Origin: Porphyrobacter sp. IPPAS B-1204
GTDB lineage: Bacteria; Pseudomonadota; Alphaproteobacteria; Sphingomonadales; Sphingomonadaceae
Assembly (NCBI GenBank): GCA_003724185.1
Contig: RHGM01000001.1
Span: 1,448,001-1,512,000 of the forward strand
Direction of reading: 5' to 3'
Length of the DNA stretch: 64,000 nucleotides
Shown: positions 45,101 to 53,752 of the stretch, piece by piece
Numbering within the stretch: the stretch's first letter is position 1
Layout: each line of letters starts with the position of its first letter
Position numbers and translations under genes: made by a program
Notes under the pieces: generated by a model
Told to the model about the DNA's origin: nothing
Seen by the model: the letters and a program-made list of their open reading frames with translations, nothing else
The model's database searches: none

Positions 45101-45877
45101 ATGAAACTACAGGGCAAAATCGCCGCGATCACCGGGGGCACGGCGGGCATGGGGCGGGGCATCGCCGAGGCGTTTCTGGAAGAAGGCGCCAAGGTCGCGC
45201 TGTTCGCCCGCAATGCCGAGAAAGGCGCGAGGGTGCTGGAGGAACTGGACGCGGGCAAAAACGCGATCTTCATCGCGGGCGACGTGATGAGCCAGTCCGA
45301 CCTCGAAGGCTTCGTCGATCAGACCATCGCGCATTTCGGCACGCTCGACATTCTGGTCAACAATGCGGGCGGCGCCGGCGATTTGCAGCCGCTGGTGAAC
45401 CTCTCCGATCACGCCTTTGACGAGGCGATGAAGTGGAACGTCTATTCCACCTTCTGGGCCACGCGGCGGGCCTTGCCGGTGATGCTGGCAAAAGGCGATG
45501 GCCGGATCATCAACATCTCGTCGATGGAGGGCAAGCACGGCAAGCCGGTGCTGACCGCCTATTCGGCTGCCAAGCACGCGGTGAACGGCATGACCAAAAG
45601 CCTCGCCCGCGAAGTCGGCGCGCAGGGGGTGACGGTCAACGCGATCTGCCCCGGCCTCGTCATCACCGACATCATCCGCAACAACGGCCCTGCCACGGCG
45701 AAGGCGATGGGCATGGAGTTCGAGGAGATGATCGCGCTGTTCGCAGGCGAAGCGGCGATCAAACGCCCGAACGAGGTCGAGGAAATCGCGGCCGTCGCGG
45801 TTCTGCTCGCCAGCAGGGCGGGCGCGGGGATCACCGGCGCGCAGATCAGCGTTGACGGCGGGACGGCGCAGTATTGA
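45101..45877 (+). CDS. short-chain dehydrogenase/reductase
   Basis: 258-aa SDR (3-oxoacyl-ACP-reductase/3-hydroxysteroid dehydrogenase type). Nucleotide motif GGTAGMGRGI at residues 12-21, NNAG motif NNAGGAGD near 87, catalytic Ser, and YSAAK (Tyr near 152, Lys near 156). ATG at 45101 is chosen for the SD AGAGGACA; the open frame extends through the repeat. Oxidises or reduces a ring or side-chain alcohol; substrate unknown. Adjacent SDR 45996 is convergent. Confidence 0.87.
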   Translation: MKLQGKIAAITGGTAGMGRGIAEAFLEEGAKVALFARNAEKGARVLEELDAGKNAIFIAGDVMSQSDLEGFVDQTIAHFGTLDILVNNAGGAGDLQPLVNLSDHAFDEAMKWNVYSTFWATRRALPVMLAKGDGRIINISSMEGKHGKPVLTAYSAAKHAVNGMTKSLAREVGAQGVTVNAICPGLVITDIIRNNGPATAKAMGMEFEEMIALFAGEAAIKRPNEVEEIAAVAVLLASRAGAGITGAQISVDGGTAQY

Positions 45878-45906
45878 GCCCCCGCGCGAAGAGCCGCAAG
45901 CATCCC

Positions 45907-45986
45907 CCGTCATCCCGGGCTTGGCCCGGGACCGCTTTCGGCAGGCGCCAGGCTGCGAGCGATCCCGGCTTTCGCCGGGATGACGG
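45907..45986. repeat. second palindromic repeat family
   Basis: Outer arms CCGTCATCCCGG (45907-45918) and CCGGGATGACGG (45975-45986), with an inner GGGCTTGGCCC-type hairpin. This is the well-known style of alphaproteobacterial intergenic palindromes and is unrelated in sequence to copies A-C. It sits between two convergent SDR genes, where it may act as a bidirectional mRNA end. Confidence 0.85.
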
Positions 45987-45995
45987 CGTCAGGCT

Positions 45996-46805
45996 CTACC
46001 CCTGCAGCTTTGCCATCGCCGCACCAACCGCTGCTGCCACGTCCCCGGCCTGCGGGTTGCCGCGCATGATCAGGCCCCCGTTAGGCTGGATGTTGGCCCC
46101 GGTGACATAGGCGTTGTCGGTGCTCAGCCACAGACAGGCGTGCGCCACATCGTCCACGGTGTTGAGCCGCCCCAGCGGATAGCGCGGCAGGAAGGCATCG
46201 GTCAGGCCCGGCACCTGAAAGCTGTCATGCGTCATCGGGCTGTCGGTGAAGGCGGGGGAGACGGTGTTGGCCTTGATCCCCAGATGCCCATAATCATTGG
46301 CCACACACTCGATCAGCGCCTCGCTGCCGCGCTTGGTGCCAATGTATGCCGCGTGGTTGGTGATGATCGCCTTGGTGGTGGCAGACGACAGGCTGATCAG
46401 CGATCCGCCGGTCGGCTGCTGCTGGCTCATCACCCGGACGAAGGCCTGCAGGAAGTGGTGCACCCCTTTGAATTGCAGGGCCACAATCTGGTCGAGCTGT
46501 TCCTCGGTGATCTCCTCCATGCTGGCGAGCAGACCCCAGCCGGTGGTGTTGATCGCGATATCGACCCGGCCGAATGTGGCGGCGGCTTGGTCGACCATCG
46601 CGTTGACCTCGGCCCGGCTGGTGATGTCGCACAGGGTGTAGGCCCCGCCGATATCCTCGGCCAGCGCGGCGAGCGGCGCCTCCTTGCGGCCAGCCACCAT
46701 CACCCGCGCCCCTTCCTTGGCGAACAGCCGGGCGATGGTCTGCCCCATGTTCCCCTCCGACGCCGCCCCGAGCACCACTGCTGTCTTGCCCTCTAACTGT
46801 CCCAT
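45996..46805 (-). CDS. short-chain dehydrogenase/reductase
   Basis: 269-aa SDR with motif GAASEGNMGQTIA (variant GxxxGxxG), TxGWG in place of NAG (INTTGWG), and the catalytic YxxxK as YIGTK. ATG at 46805 (MGQLEGKTA) follows GAGGAG by seven bases. The pattern resembles 3-oxoacyl reductase/cholate hydroxy dehydrogenase branches. It diverges from the SnoaL-like gene at 46931. Confidence 0.85.
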   Translation of the reverse strand: MGQLEGKTAVVLGAASEGNMGQTIARLFAKEGARVMVAGRKEAPLAALAEDIGGAYTLCDITSRAEVNAMVDQAAATFGRVDIAINTTGWGLLASMEEITEEQLDQIVALQFKGVHHFLQAFVRVMSQQQPTGGSLISLSSATTKAIITNHAAYIGTKRGSEALIECVANDYGHLGIKANTVSPAFTDSPMTHDSFQVPGLTDAFLPRYPLGRLNTVDDVAHACLWLSTDNAYVTGANIQPNGGLIMRGNPQAGDVAAAVGAAMAKLQG

Positions 46806-46930
46806 CACAAATCTCCTCTCGGCCAAGCGAGTAACACGGGGAGCAATGCGCCGACCCTTCCCAAAAGTGTCCATTGTTCCGCCGCCCCCAGCGGCGGATA
46901 GCGGCGCGACAATCGTGGGAGAGCGCGTGA

Positions 46931-47341
46931 ATGTTTACAGGGCCACTGGAGGATCGCGTCGCGATCGCCGAATTGAACGGCACCTATGCCGATGGCGTGG
47001 TGCGCTGCGATGCCGCCACCTGGGGGAGCGTGTGGGCGGATGATGCCGACTGGGATCTGATGGGCCACCAGACCAAAGGCAAGGATGCCATCGTCGGTTT
47101 CTGGAACGGCGCGATGGGCGGACTGGAGGCGGTGAGCTTTCACTGCGTGCCCTGCATGATCGAGGTCACCGGCAACACGGCCAGATCCCGCGTGCAGACG
47201 CAGGAAATTCTGAAGCCGAAAGACGGCAAGGCGCGCCATGTCGGCGGGCTTTACGAAGACACTCTGGCAAAGGTTGACGGGCGCTGGGTGTTCACCAGCC
47301 GCGTGTTCAGGATCATCGCCGAATTCGGCGTGGAGGGGTAA
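46931..47341 (+). CDS. SnoaL/NTF2-like protein
   Basis: 136 aa: first helix LEDRVAIAELNGTYADGVVRCDAATW, then DADWDLMGHQTKGKDAIVGFW and the strand KVDGRWVFTSRVFRII. Cone-fold family as at 37753 and 41298. Five bases separate its stop from the ABM-like gene at 47347. A small isomerase or hydratase role is likely; substrate unknown. Confidence 0.75.
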   Translation: MFTGPLEDRVAIAELNGTYADGVVRCDAATWGSVWADDADWDLMGHQTKGKDAIVGFWNGAMGGLEAVSFHCVPCMIEVTGNTARSRVQTQEILKPKDGKARHVGGLYEDTLAKVDGRWVFTSRVFRIIAEFGVEG

Positions 47342-47346
47342 TCATC

Positions 47347-47688
47347 ATGGCAAAAATCCTGATCTCCGCGCAGATCGACCTCGATCCCGCCCAGCGCGAC
47401 GAGGCGCTGCGCACCGCCCGCCCGCATATCGAGGCCGCGCTCGCGGAAAAGGGCTGCATCCATTACGACTGGAGCGCCTGTTCGATGAACCCCGCCCGCG
47501 TCAACGTGTTCGAGGAGTGGGAGAGCGAAGAGGCCCTCGCCGCGCATTTCCGCGATCCGGCCTATACCGGGATGCGCGATCACATCGGGCAATTCGGGAT
47601 CATCGGGGCGGTCAGTGCCAAGTACCGCGTCGATGCCGAAGGCCCGGTCTACAACGCCGAAGGGCAGGCGACAGAAGCGTTTGACTGA
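47347..47688 (+). CDS. antibiotic-biosynthesis-monooxygenase-like protein
   Basis: 113 aa. Ferredoxin-like dimer fold of the ABM/YgiN family: ILISAQIDLDPAQRDEALRTA then GCIHYDWSACSMNPARVNVFEEWESEEALAAHF. Such proteins act as quinol monooxygenases or heme-free oxygenases. It is coupled to the SnoaL-like gene upstream; its 3' end (stop 47688) overlaps the TTG start of mobA by eight bases. Confidence 0.8.
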   Translation: MAKILISAQIDLDPAQRDEALRTARPHIEAALAEKGCIHYDWSACSMNPARVNVFEEWESEEALAAHFRDPAYTGMRDHIGQFGIIGAVSAKYRVDAEGPVYNAEGQATEAFD

Positions 47689-48200
47689 ACGCCTCGGAGC
47701 GATCCTCGCCGGGGGACAGGCCCGGCGGTTCGGCAGCGACAAGGCGCAGGCGCTGTTCGAAGGTGCACGGCTGATTGATCGGGTGGCCGCTGCGCTCGCC
47801 GTGCAATGCAATGGGCTGGTGGTCTGCGGGCGGGCGGAGCCGGGGTTCACCTGCATTCCCGATTGGCCCGAAGCAGGCCTCGGCCCACTCGGCGGGCTGG
47901 CAGCGGCGCTGCGCCATGCCGAGGCGCAAGGGTTCGGCCAGGTGCTATCCGCCGGGGTCGATGCGCCCGATCTGCCGCATGATCTGGCCGCTGGCCTCGC
48001 AGGAGAAGGCGCGGCAATTGTCGAAAGCCAGCCGGTGGTCGGGCTGTGGCCGGTCGGCATCCTCCCCCCGCTCGAAGCGTTTCTCAGCGGCGGGGGGGCG
48101 TTCGCTTTACCGTTTTGCCGATGCGATCAGCGCGCGGCGGGTGGAGCTTCCCCGCCAGCTGATGAACGTCAACCGGCCGGAGGATTTGCCCCCGGCCTGA
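47681..48200 (+). pseudogene. mobA: MobA-like molybdenum cofactor guanylyltransferase, frameshifted at G7
   Basis: MobA attaches GMP to molybdopterin to make the MGD cofactor. The N terminus (TTG at 47681, LTERLGAILAGGQARRFGSDKAQ) has the nucleotide motif LAGGQARRFGSDK, and the metal aspartate lies in SAGVDAPDLP. At the run of seven G (near 48093-48099) the frame slips: the C terminus RSLYRFADAISARRVELPRQ then LMNVNRPEDLPPA, typical of MobA, continues only if one G is removed. The next gene in the local order but on the other side is a molybdopterin enzyme that would need this product. Truth of the indel needs read-level proof. Confidence 0.82.
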
Positions 48201-48204
48201 AGCG

Positions 48205-49209
48205 TCACAGCTTCAGCAACTGCTTGCCGCGATTGAGCCCGCCGAACAGGCGCTGCAAGGTCTGCGGCGCGTTTTCGAAGCCGTGCTGGATGTCTTCCTG
48301 ATACTTCAGGCTCCCGTCCTTGACGAAGCCTTCCAGCCGCTTGCGGATGCCGGGAAACTCGCTCGCCCAGTCCAATACGATGAAGCCCGCCATCGTGCCG
48401 CGCCGGAACACGAGGTTGAAGTAGTTCTCCGGCCCGGCAGGCAGGCTCCCGGTCTCGTACCGGCTGATCCCGCCGCAGATCACCACGCGGGCATCGGTGG
48501 CGATGCAGGCGAGCATGTCGTTGAGGATCTTGCCTCCCACGTTGTCGTAGATCACGTCCACCCCGCGCGGGCAATGTTCGCGGATCTGCTCCTTCACGCC
48601 GCCCGCCTTGTAATCGATCGCGGCGTCATAACCCGCCTCGCGCACCAGCCAGTCGCACTTGTCCTGACCGCCCGCAATGCCGACCACGCGGCAGCCGGCG
48701 ATCTTCGCCAACTGGCCGACGATGCTACCCGTCGCGCCTGCCGCGCCCGACACCAGCACGGTATCGCCCGCCACAGGCCTGCCCACCTTGAACAGCCCGC
48801 AATAGGCCGTCAGCCCGGTCGTCCCCAGCACCGACAGGACAGCGGTGGCGGGCAGATCGGTTTCCACTTTCGTCAGTTCCTTGCCATCGGTGACGAGATA
48901 TTCGGTCCACCCGGTGGTGCCGAACACCATATCGCCGACCGCGAACCGGCCGCCATTGCTGGCGATAACCTCGGCAATCCCGCTGCCGCGCATCACATCG
49001 CCAATCGCCATCGGGGCGACATAGTCCGCAATGTTCTCCATCCAGCCCTTCTGCGCCGGATCGAACCCGAGGTAGTGCAGCTTCAGCAGCATCTCGCCGG
49101 GGGCGGGATCGGGCAGATCGGTGGTGGCGAGTTTGAAATCATTGTCGATTTCAATCCCGCGACCGCGCGGGTGTCCGTTCAGCAGCCATTGGCGGGTGGT
49201 GGTGGGCAT
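48205..49209 (-). CDS. zinc-less MDR NADP-dependent oxidoreductase
   Basis: 334 aa after choosing the ATG at 49209 (SD GAGGAG eight bases upstream). Prostaglandin-reductase-type MDR: no zinc cysteines, nucleotide loop GAAGATG (VLVSGAAGATGSIVGQLAKI), GIAGGQDKCDWL and YDNVGGKIL. It is the mirror-image neighbour of mobA (4 bp between stops) and diverges from the molybdoenzyme gene across about 120 bp. Similar enzymes at 36755 and 51492 suggest a paralogue set for unsaturated ketone reduction. Confidence 0.86.
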   Translation of the reverse strand: MPTTTRQWLLNGHPRGRGIEIDNDFKLATTDLPDPAPGEMLLKLHYLGFDPAQKGWMENIADYVAPMAIGDVMRGSGIAEVIASNGGRFAVGDMVFGTTGWTEYLVTDGKELTKVETDLPATAVLSVLGTTGLTAYCGLFKVGRPVAGDTVLVSGAAGATGSIVGQLAKIAGCRVVGIAGGQDKCDWLVREAGYDAAIDYKAGGVKEQIREHCPRGVDVIYDNVGGKILNDMLACIATDARVVICGGISRYETGSLPAGPENYFNLVFRRGTMAGFIVLDWASEFPGIRKRLEGFVKDGSLKYQEDIQHGFENAPQTLQRLFGGLNRGKQLLKL

Positions 49210-49330
49210 CGGGGCATCTCCTCGTTTCGCCTGCCCTATTGCGGGGGCAGAGCGCCAGTCTCCACGGACAAAAGTGTCAGTCGAGTGGTTCGGCCCCTGT
49301 GGTAGTTTGCGCGCCAAAGGGAGAACCACG

Positions 49331-51469
49331 ATGGGCATTCAGACTCACAAGACCTTCTGCCGCTTCTGCCACGCCAATTGCGCGATGGAAGTGGATGTCG
49401 AGGATGGAAAGGTGATCGAAGTGCGCGGCGATCCCGATGATCCGGCCTATGGCGGCTACACCTGCATGAAGGGGCGCGAGCTGCCGGATTCGCACAATTC
49501 GGAAAACCGCCTGCATCATTCGCTGGTGCGCAATGCGGCGGGCGAATTCGTCGAAACCCCGATGCCCGAAGCGCTCGCCCATGTCGCAAGCGAGCTGCGC
49601 CGGATCATCGACACCCACGGCCCGCATTCGGTGGCGGTGTTCATGGGATCGGGGGGCTTCCAGAACAGCGCCGCAATGACCGCATCGCTATCATTTGCCA
49701 ACGCCGTGGGCAGCCGCAATTTCTACACCTCGGTGACGCTGGATCAGCCCGCCAAGGTGTTCACCACCGCCCGGTATGGCAAGTGGATGGCGGGGCCGAA
49801 CACCTTCAGCGAAAGCGACGTGGCGCTGTTCATCGGCAACAACCCGATTGTCTCGCACTATGCCCCCGTCGGCGGGGTGCCGCCCTTCAGCCCGTCGCGC
49901 CGCATCCGTGACCAGAAGGCCAAGGGGTTGAAGCTGATCGTCGCCGACCCGCGCGAGAGCGATGTGGCGCGGCTGGCTGACATCTACCTGCCGGTGAAGC
50001 CGGGCGAAGACCCGGCGATGCTGGCGGGGATGCTCAATGTGATCATTGCCGAAGGGCTGTATGATCGCAACTTCGTTGCCGCCCATGTCGATGGGTTTGA
50101 TGAACTGGCCGAGGCGGTTAAGGCCTTCCCGCCTGACGTCGCCGCCGAGCGTGCGGGGCTGGACAAGGATCAGCTTGTCGCCGCGGCGCGGATGTTCGCC
50201 AGCGGGTCGAAGGGCTGCGCCACCACCGGCACCGGGCCGGAAATGGCGGGCAACGGCACGCTGACAGAATACCTCGTCACCTGCCTCAACACCATCTGCG
50301 CCCGCTTCAAGCAAGAGGGCGAGAAGGCCGCGATCCCGGGCGTGTTCAGCCCCTACCAGACCGCACGCCGTGCACAGGTCGCTCCGCCCGTGCCGATGTT
50401 CGGCGCGGAAGGGATGCCGAAATCGCGCTTCCGCGGGTTGGGCCATCTGGGCTGGGAAATGCCCTGCAACGTGCTGGCGGATGAAATTCTCACCCCCGGC
50501 GAAGGCCAGGTGCGCGCCTTGATCTCGGTCGGCGGGAACCCCGTTGTCGGCTTCCCCGATCAGGCCAAGATGGTGCGCGCCCTCGATGATCTCGAACTCT
50601 TCGTCCAGATCGACCCGTGGATGAGCGCTTCCGCGAAGCGGGCCAGCGTGGTCCTCGCGCCCTCGCAATGCCTTGAGCGCGAGGACATCACCAACCTCAG
50701 CGAATGGTGGCATGAAGAACCCTATGCCCGCTACACCGAGGCGGTGGTCGAAGCGCCGGGTGACTGCATCGACGAATACGAGATGTTCTGGACGCTGGCC
50801 CACCATCTCGGGATCACGATGGTGCTGAACGGCGGCCCGCTGCCGATGGACCGCAAGCCGACCAAGCAGGAATTCCTCGATCTTGCGGTCGCGGGCAGCC
50901 TGATGAAACCGTCCGACGTGCGGCGCGATTGCCAGGCCAATGGCGGCGCGGCGGTGATCTATCCCGAGGTTCACCCCAAGGTCGAACCGCTCGACGAAGG
51001 CGAATTCCACCGCTTCGATCTGGCGGTGGGGGCGATGCCGTCCGAAATCCTGAAATACGCCGAAAACCGCAGTGCACGTGAAGGCTTCGACTTCCGCCTT
51101 ATCAGCCGCCGTTCCAAGACGCGGTTCAATTCCATCGGCCACCCGCTGAAGAAATTGCAGGAAAAGACCACCACCAACCCGGCTTTCATCCACCCCGACG
51201 ACATTGCGGCGCTGGGGTTGGAAGAGGGCGGGCTGGTGGCGATCACCAGCCCCCACGCCACGATCCACGGGGTGGTCAAGGCGAGCGACAAGGTGCGGCG
51301 CGGGATCGTGTCGATGGCCCATGCCTATGGCGATGCCGATGCGACCAAGGAGGATGTGCGCGAACGCGGATCATCAACGAACCGGCTGGTGAGCGAGGTG
51401 GTCGATTACGATCCGATCACCGGGCAATCTTTGCAAAGCGCCATTCCGGTGAAGCTCGAACCGGCCTGA
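49331..51469 (+). CDS. molybdopterin oxidoreductase with one 4Fe-4S cluster
   Basis: 712-aa member of the DMSO-reductase superfamily using bis-MGD molybdenum. N-terminal Fe-S motif CRFCHANCAMEV with the fourth cysteine in YTCMKGREL (residues 10-46). The C-terminal domain (about 590-700) resembles the molydopterin dinucleotide-binding domain. No twin-arginine signal, so cytoplasmic. At the place where the Mo ligand Cys/Ser/Sec usually sits, the sequence is SVTLDQPAKVF, so the ligand may be Asp or absent. ATG at 49331 follows GGGAGA. First gene of a 12-kb plus-strand run. It needs MobA, whose gene is 1.1 kb away and frameshifted. Confidence 0.82.
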   Translation: MGIQTHKTFCRFCHANCAMEVDVEDGKVIEVRGDPDDPAYGGYTCMKGRELPDSHNSENRLHHSLVRNAAGEFVETPMPEALAHVASELRRIIDTHGPHSVAVFMGSGGFQNSAAMTASLSFANAVGSRNFYTSVTLDQPAKVFTTARYGKWMAGPNTFSESDVALFIGNNPIVSHYAPVGGVPPFSPSRRIRDQKAKGLKLIVADPRESDVARLADIYLPVKPGEDPAMLAGMLNVIIAEGLYDRNFVAAHVDGFDELAEAVKAFPPDVAAERAGLDKDQLVAAARMFASGSKGCATTGTGPEMAGNGTLTEYLVTCLNTICARFKQEGEKAAIPGVFSPYQTARRAQVAPPVPMFGAEGMPKSRFRGLGHLGWEMPCNVLADEILTPGEGQVRALISVGGNPVVGFPDQAKMVRALDDLELFVQIDPWMSASAKRASVVLAPSQCLEREDITNLSEWWHEEPYARYTEAVVEAPGDCIDEYEMFWTLAHHLGITMVLNGGPLPMDRKPTKQEFLDLAVAGSLMKPSDVRRDCQANGGAAVIYPEVHPKVEPLDEGEFHRFDLAVGAMPSEILKYAENRSAREGFDFRLISRRSKTRFNSIGHPLKKLQEKTTTNPAFIHPDDIAALGLEEGGLVAITSPHATIHGVVKASDKVRRGIVSMAHAYGDADATKEDVRERGSSTNRLVSEVVDYDPITGQSLQSAIPVKLEPA

Positions 51470-51491
51470 CATTCTCATTCGAAGGACAATT

Positions 51492-52502
51492 ATGCCCACC
51501 AACCGCCGCTTCCTGCTGCAACGTCGCCCTGATGGGACGCCTGTGCCTGATGACTTCGCGCTCGTCACCCAGCCCACCCCGGCGCTGGAAGACGGCCAGT
51601 TCCTGATCCGCAACCACTACGCCTCGCTCGATCCGGCGATGCGCGGGTGGATGGATGCGGAGGGCAATTACATGCCGCCGATCCCCTTGGGCGAACCGGT
51701 GCGCGCCAGCACCATCGGTGTGGTGGAGGAAAGCCGTGCGGCGGGCTTCGCACCCGGCCAATGGGTGATGGGGCTGAATGCGTTGGAGGACTACTCGATC
51801 GGCACCGTCGGCGGCTTCACCCAGCCGATCGACCCGAGCCTCGTGCCCAGCGTCACCAACTACCTTTCGATCTTCGGCGCGGTCGGGATGACGGCCTATT
51901 TCGGCTTCCTTGAGGTGTGCCAGCCCCGGCCAGGCGAAACCGTGCTGGTCAGCGGCGCTGCGGGCGCGGTCGGCAGCCTTGTCGGCCAGCTCGCAAAAAT
52001 CCACGGGTGCCGCGCTGTCGGCATTGCCGGCGGCCCGGCGAAATGCGCGCGCCTCACCGAGAAATACGGCTTCGACGCCGCCATCGACTATCGCGGCAAG
52101 GATGAAGCCGCATTGACCGCCGCCATCGCCGAGGCCTGCCCCGACGGCGTCGATGTGATCTTCGAGAATGTCGGCGGGATCATCCTTGATGCGGGGCTGA
52201 TGAACCTCAATCTCCATTCACGCGTGGGCCTGTGCGGGTTGATCAGCGAATACAACACCGAGCCACGCGGCATCCGCAACCTGTGGCAGTTGATCGTCAA
52301 GCGCGCCCACATTCGCGGGCTGCTGGTGGCCGATTACGTCCCCCGTTTCGGCGAAGGCGCGGCGCAAATGGGCGTGTGGGCGGCGCAAGGCAAACTCACC
52401 ATCGACGAGCATATCGACGAAGGGCTGGAGCACGCCTTCGACAGCTTCATGCGCCTGTTCGCGGGCACCAATGACGGCAAGATGATCCTCAAGATCGCCT
52501 AG
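51492..52502 (+). CDS. zinc-less MDR NADP-dependent oxidoreductase
   Basis: 336 aa; third MDR of the same type in this window. Nucleotide motif GAAGAVGS in VLVSGAAGAVGSLVGQLAK, GIAGGPAKCARL and FENVGGIIL. N terminus MPTNRRFLLQRRPDGTP has the double Arg style of this branch. Gene order suggests it acts right after the molybdoenzyme (22-nt gap). It ends TAG directly followed by the ribosome site of the ThuA gene. Confidence 0.88.
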   Translation: MPTNRRFLLQRRPDGTPVPDDFALVTQPTPALEDGQFLIRNHYASLDPAMRGWMDAEGNYMPPIPLGEPVRASTIGVVEESRAAGFAPGQWVMGLNALEDYSIGTVGGFTQPIDPSLVPSVTNYLSIFGAVGMTAYFGFLEVCQPRPGETVLVSGAAGAVGSLVGQLAKIHGCRAVGIAGGPAKCARLTEKYGFDAAIDYRGKDEAALTAAIAEACPDGVDVIFENVGGIILDAGLMNLNLHSRVGLCGLISEYNTEPRGIRNLWQLIVKRAHIRGLLVADYVPRFGEGAAQMGVWAAQGKLTIDEHIDEGLEHAFDSFMRLFAGTNDGKMILKIA

Positions 52503-52512
52503 GAGATTGGCG

Positions 52513-53280
52513 TTGGCCCGCTCGCTGCTCGTGTTGTCGGGGGGCCATCCTTACGAGGAAGGCCCCTTCGCCGAACTGCTGGCCGCGCTGGGCGATTGGC
52601 AAGTCACGCACCTTGTCCATCCCGAAGGGGGCGAGGCTGACGCAGCCGATGCCATCACCCGGGCGGACGCCCTGCTGTTCTATGACATGGCGGGCTACAC
52701 CTTTGCCGAAGGGGCCGTGGCAACCCGCCCGCCCTCGCCCGCCTTCCGCGCCGCGATTGCCGCCCGCTTCGCTTCCGGGAAAGGCGCGGTTGCCATGCAC
52801 CATGCGCTGGCCGGGTGGGCAGAATGGCCGGAATGGCACAACTGGCTGGGCGGGCAGTTCCACTACCAGCCCGGGCAGCACGGACCAGACTCGGGCTATC
52901 GCCACGATGTCGCCTATGAAGCGCGCGTCACCGCCGATCACCCGGTGACGCGCGGGCTGCCCCAAAGCTTCCCCGTCACGGACGAGCTTTACCTCTGCCC
53001 GGTCGACGAAGCCGCCATCGCCCCCCTCGTCCGGGCCGAGGGTTTCGCCTTCACGGCAGACAATTTCTACTCCGCCGCCAATGCCGTGGCGGGCGCGATG
53101 TTCAGCCGCGAAGGCTGGGACCACCCAAAGGGCAGCGATTGCATCGCCTGGGAAAGCCGCAAGTGCCCCGCACCGCTCATCTACCTGCAATGCGGCGATG
53201 GCCCTGCCACCTACAGCAATCCACACGTGCAACGGATGATCGCCAATGCGCTCGATTACACATCAGGAGGAATGCCATGA
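52513..53280 (+). CDS. ThuA-like protein 1
   Basis: 255 aa of the ThuA class I glutamine-amidotransferase-like family (trehalose utilisation type). Features: LVLSGGHPYEEGPFAELL, ADALLFYDMAGY, KGAVAMHHALAGW and DELYLCPVDE. The start is TTG at 52513 because AGGAG (52501-52505) lies seven bases upstream; an earlier TTG at 52507 is too close to it. The fold lacks the amidotransferase triad in most members; here it may be a hydrolase or isomerase of sugars or terpenoid intermediates. A second ThuA copy sits at 58447. Confidence 0.75.
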   Translation: MARSLLVLSGGHPYEEGPFAELLAALGDWQVTHLVHPEGGEADAADAITRADALLFYDMAGYTFAEGAVATRPPSPAFRAAIAARFASGKGAVAMHHALAGWAEWPEWHNWLGGQFHYQPGQHGPDSGYRHDVAYEARVTADHPVTRGLPQSFPVTDELYLCPVDEAAIAPLVRAEGFAFTADNFYSAANAVAGAMFSREGWDHPKGSDCIAWESRKCPAPLIYLQCGDGPATYSNPHVQRMIANALDYTSGGMP

Positions 53281-53654
53281 CACCGCAGCAAACCGTTGAA
53301 GCCTTCATCGGCCACTGGAACAGCGGCGATATGGACGCGATGTACGCCCTGTGTGCCGACACAATCGTGTGGCACAACATCCCGATGGAGCCGGTGGAAG
53401 GCATGGCAGCCTTCCGCGCCGCCATCGAAGGCTTCAACGGCAATGTCGCGGGCTGCGACTGGCAGATCCACGCGATTGCGGCCAACGGCAACAGCGTGCT
53501 GACCGAACGCACCGACGGCTTCACCTTCACCGACGGCCGCCGCGCCGCGATCCGGGTGATGGGCACCTTCGAACTGGATGCCGAGGGCCGCATTGCCGCC
53601 TGGCGCGACTATTTCGACATGCTTGAATTCCAGCGCGAATTTGCCGGCGGCTGA
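53277..53654 (+). CDS. limonene-epoxide-hydrolase-like protein
   Basis: 125 aa. The catalytic triad positions of limonene-1,2-epoxide hydrolase fit: Arg78 and Asp80 in ERTDGF, and Asp111 in WRDYFDML, spaced RxD and 31 apart as in the Rhodococcus enzyme (Arg99, Asp101, Asp132). It would hydrolyse epoxides to diols. ATG at 53277 overlaps the ThuA stop (ATGA) with AGGAGG five bases upstream, so the two are coupled. The presence of an epoxide hydrolase fits P450 oxidation of a terpenoid double bond. Confidence 0.78.
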   Translation: MTPQQTVEAFIGHWNSGDMDAMYALCADTIVWHNIPMEPVEGMAAFRAAIEGFNGNVAGCDWQIHAIAANGNSVLTERTDGFTFTDGRRAAIRVMGTFELDAEGRIAAWRDYFDMLEFQREFAGG

Positions 53655-53752
53655 CGCGGCCCGCGCAACCCTAACACAAACGCGCATCGCGTCAGGGGCG
53701 CAGGGTTCGCTAGGCTTGTTCCATACTATCCAAGGGTCTGGAGCCGTCTCAC

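Noticed and set aside
35573..45986. Insertion sequence remnants at the palindromic repeats
   Set aside because: No transposase fragment or target-site duplication is visible near any copy; the copies look like REP-type palindromes.
36755..52502. The three MDR genes as zinc alcohol dehydrogenases
   Set aside because: They lack the cysteines for catalytic and structural zinc and carry the zinc-less prostaglandin-reductase patterns.
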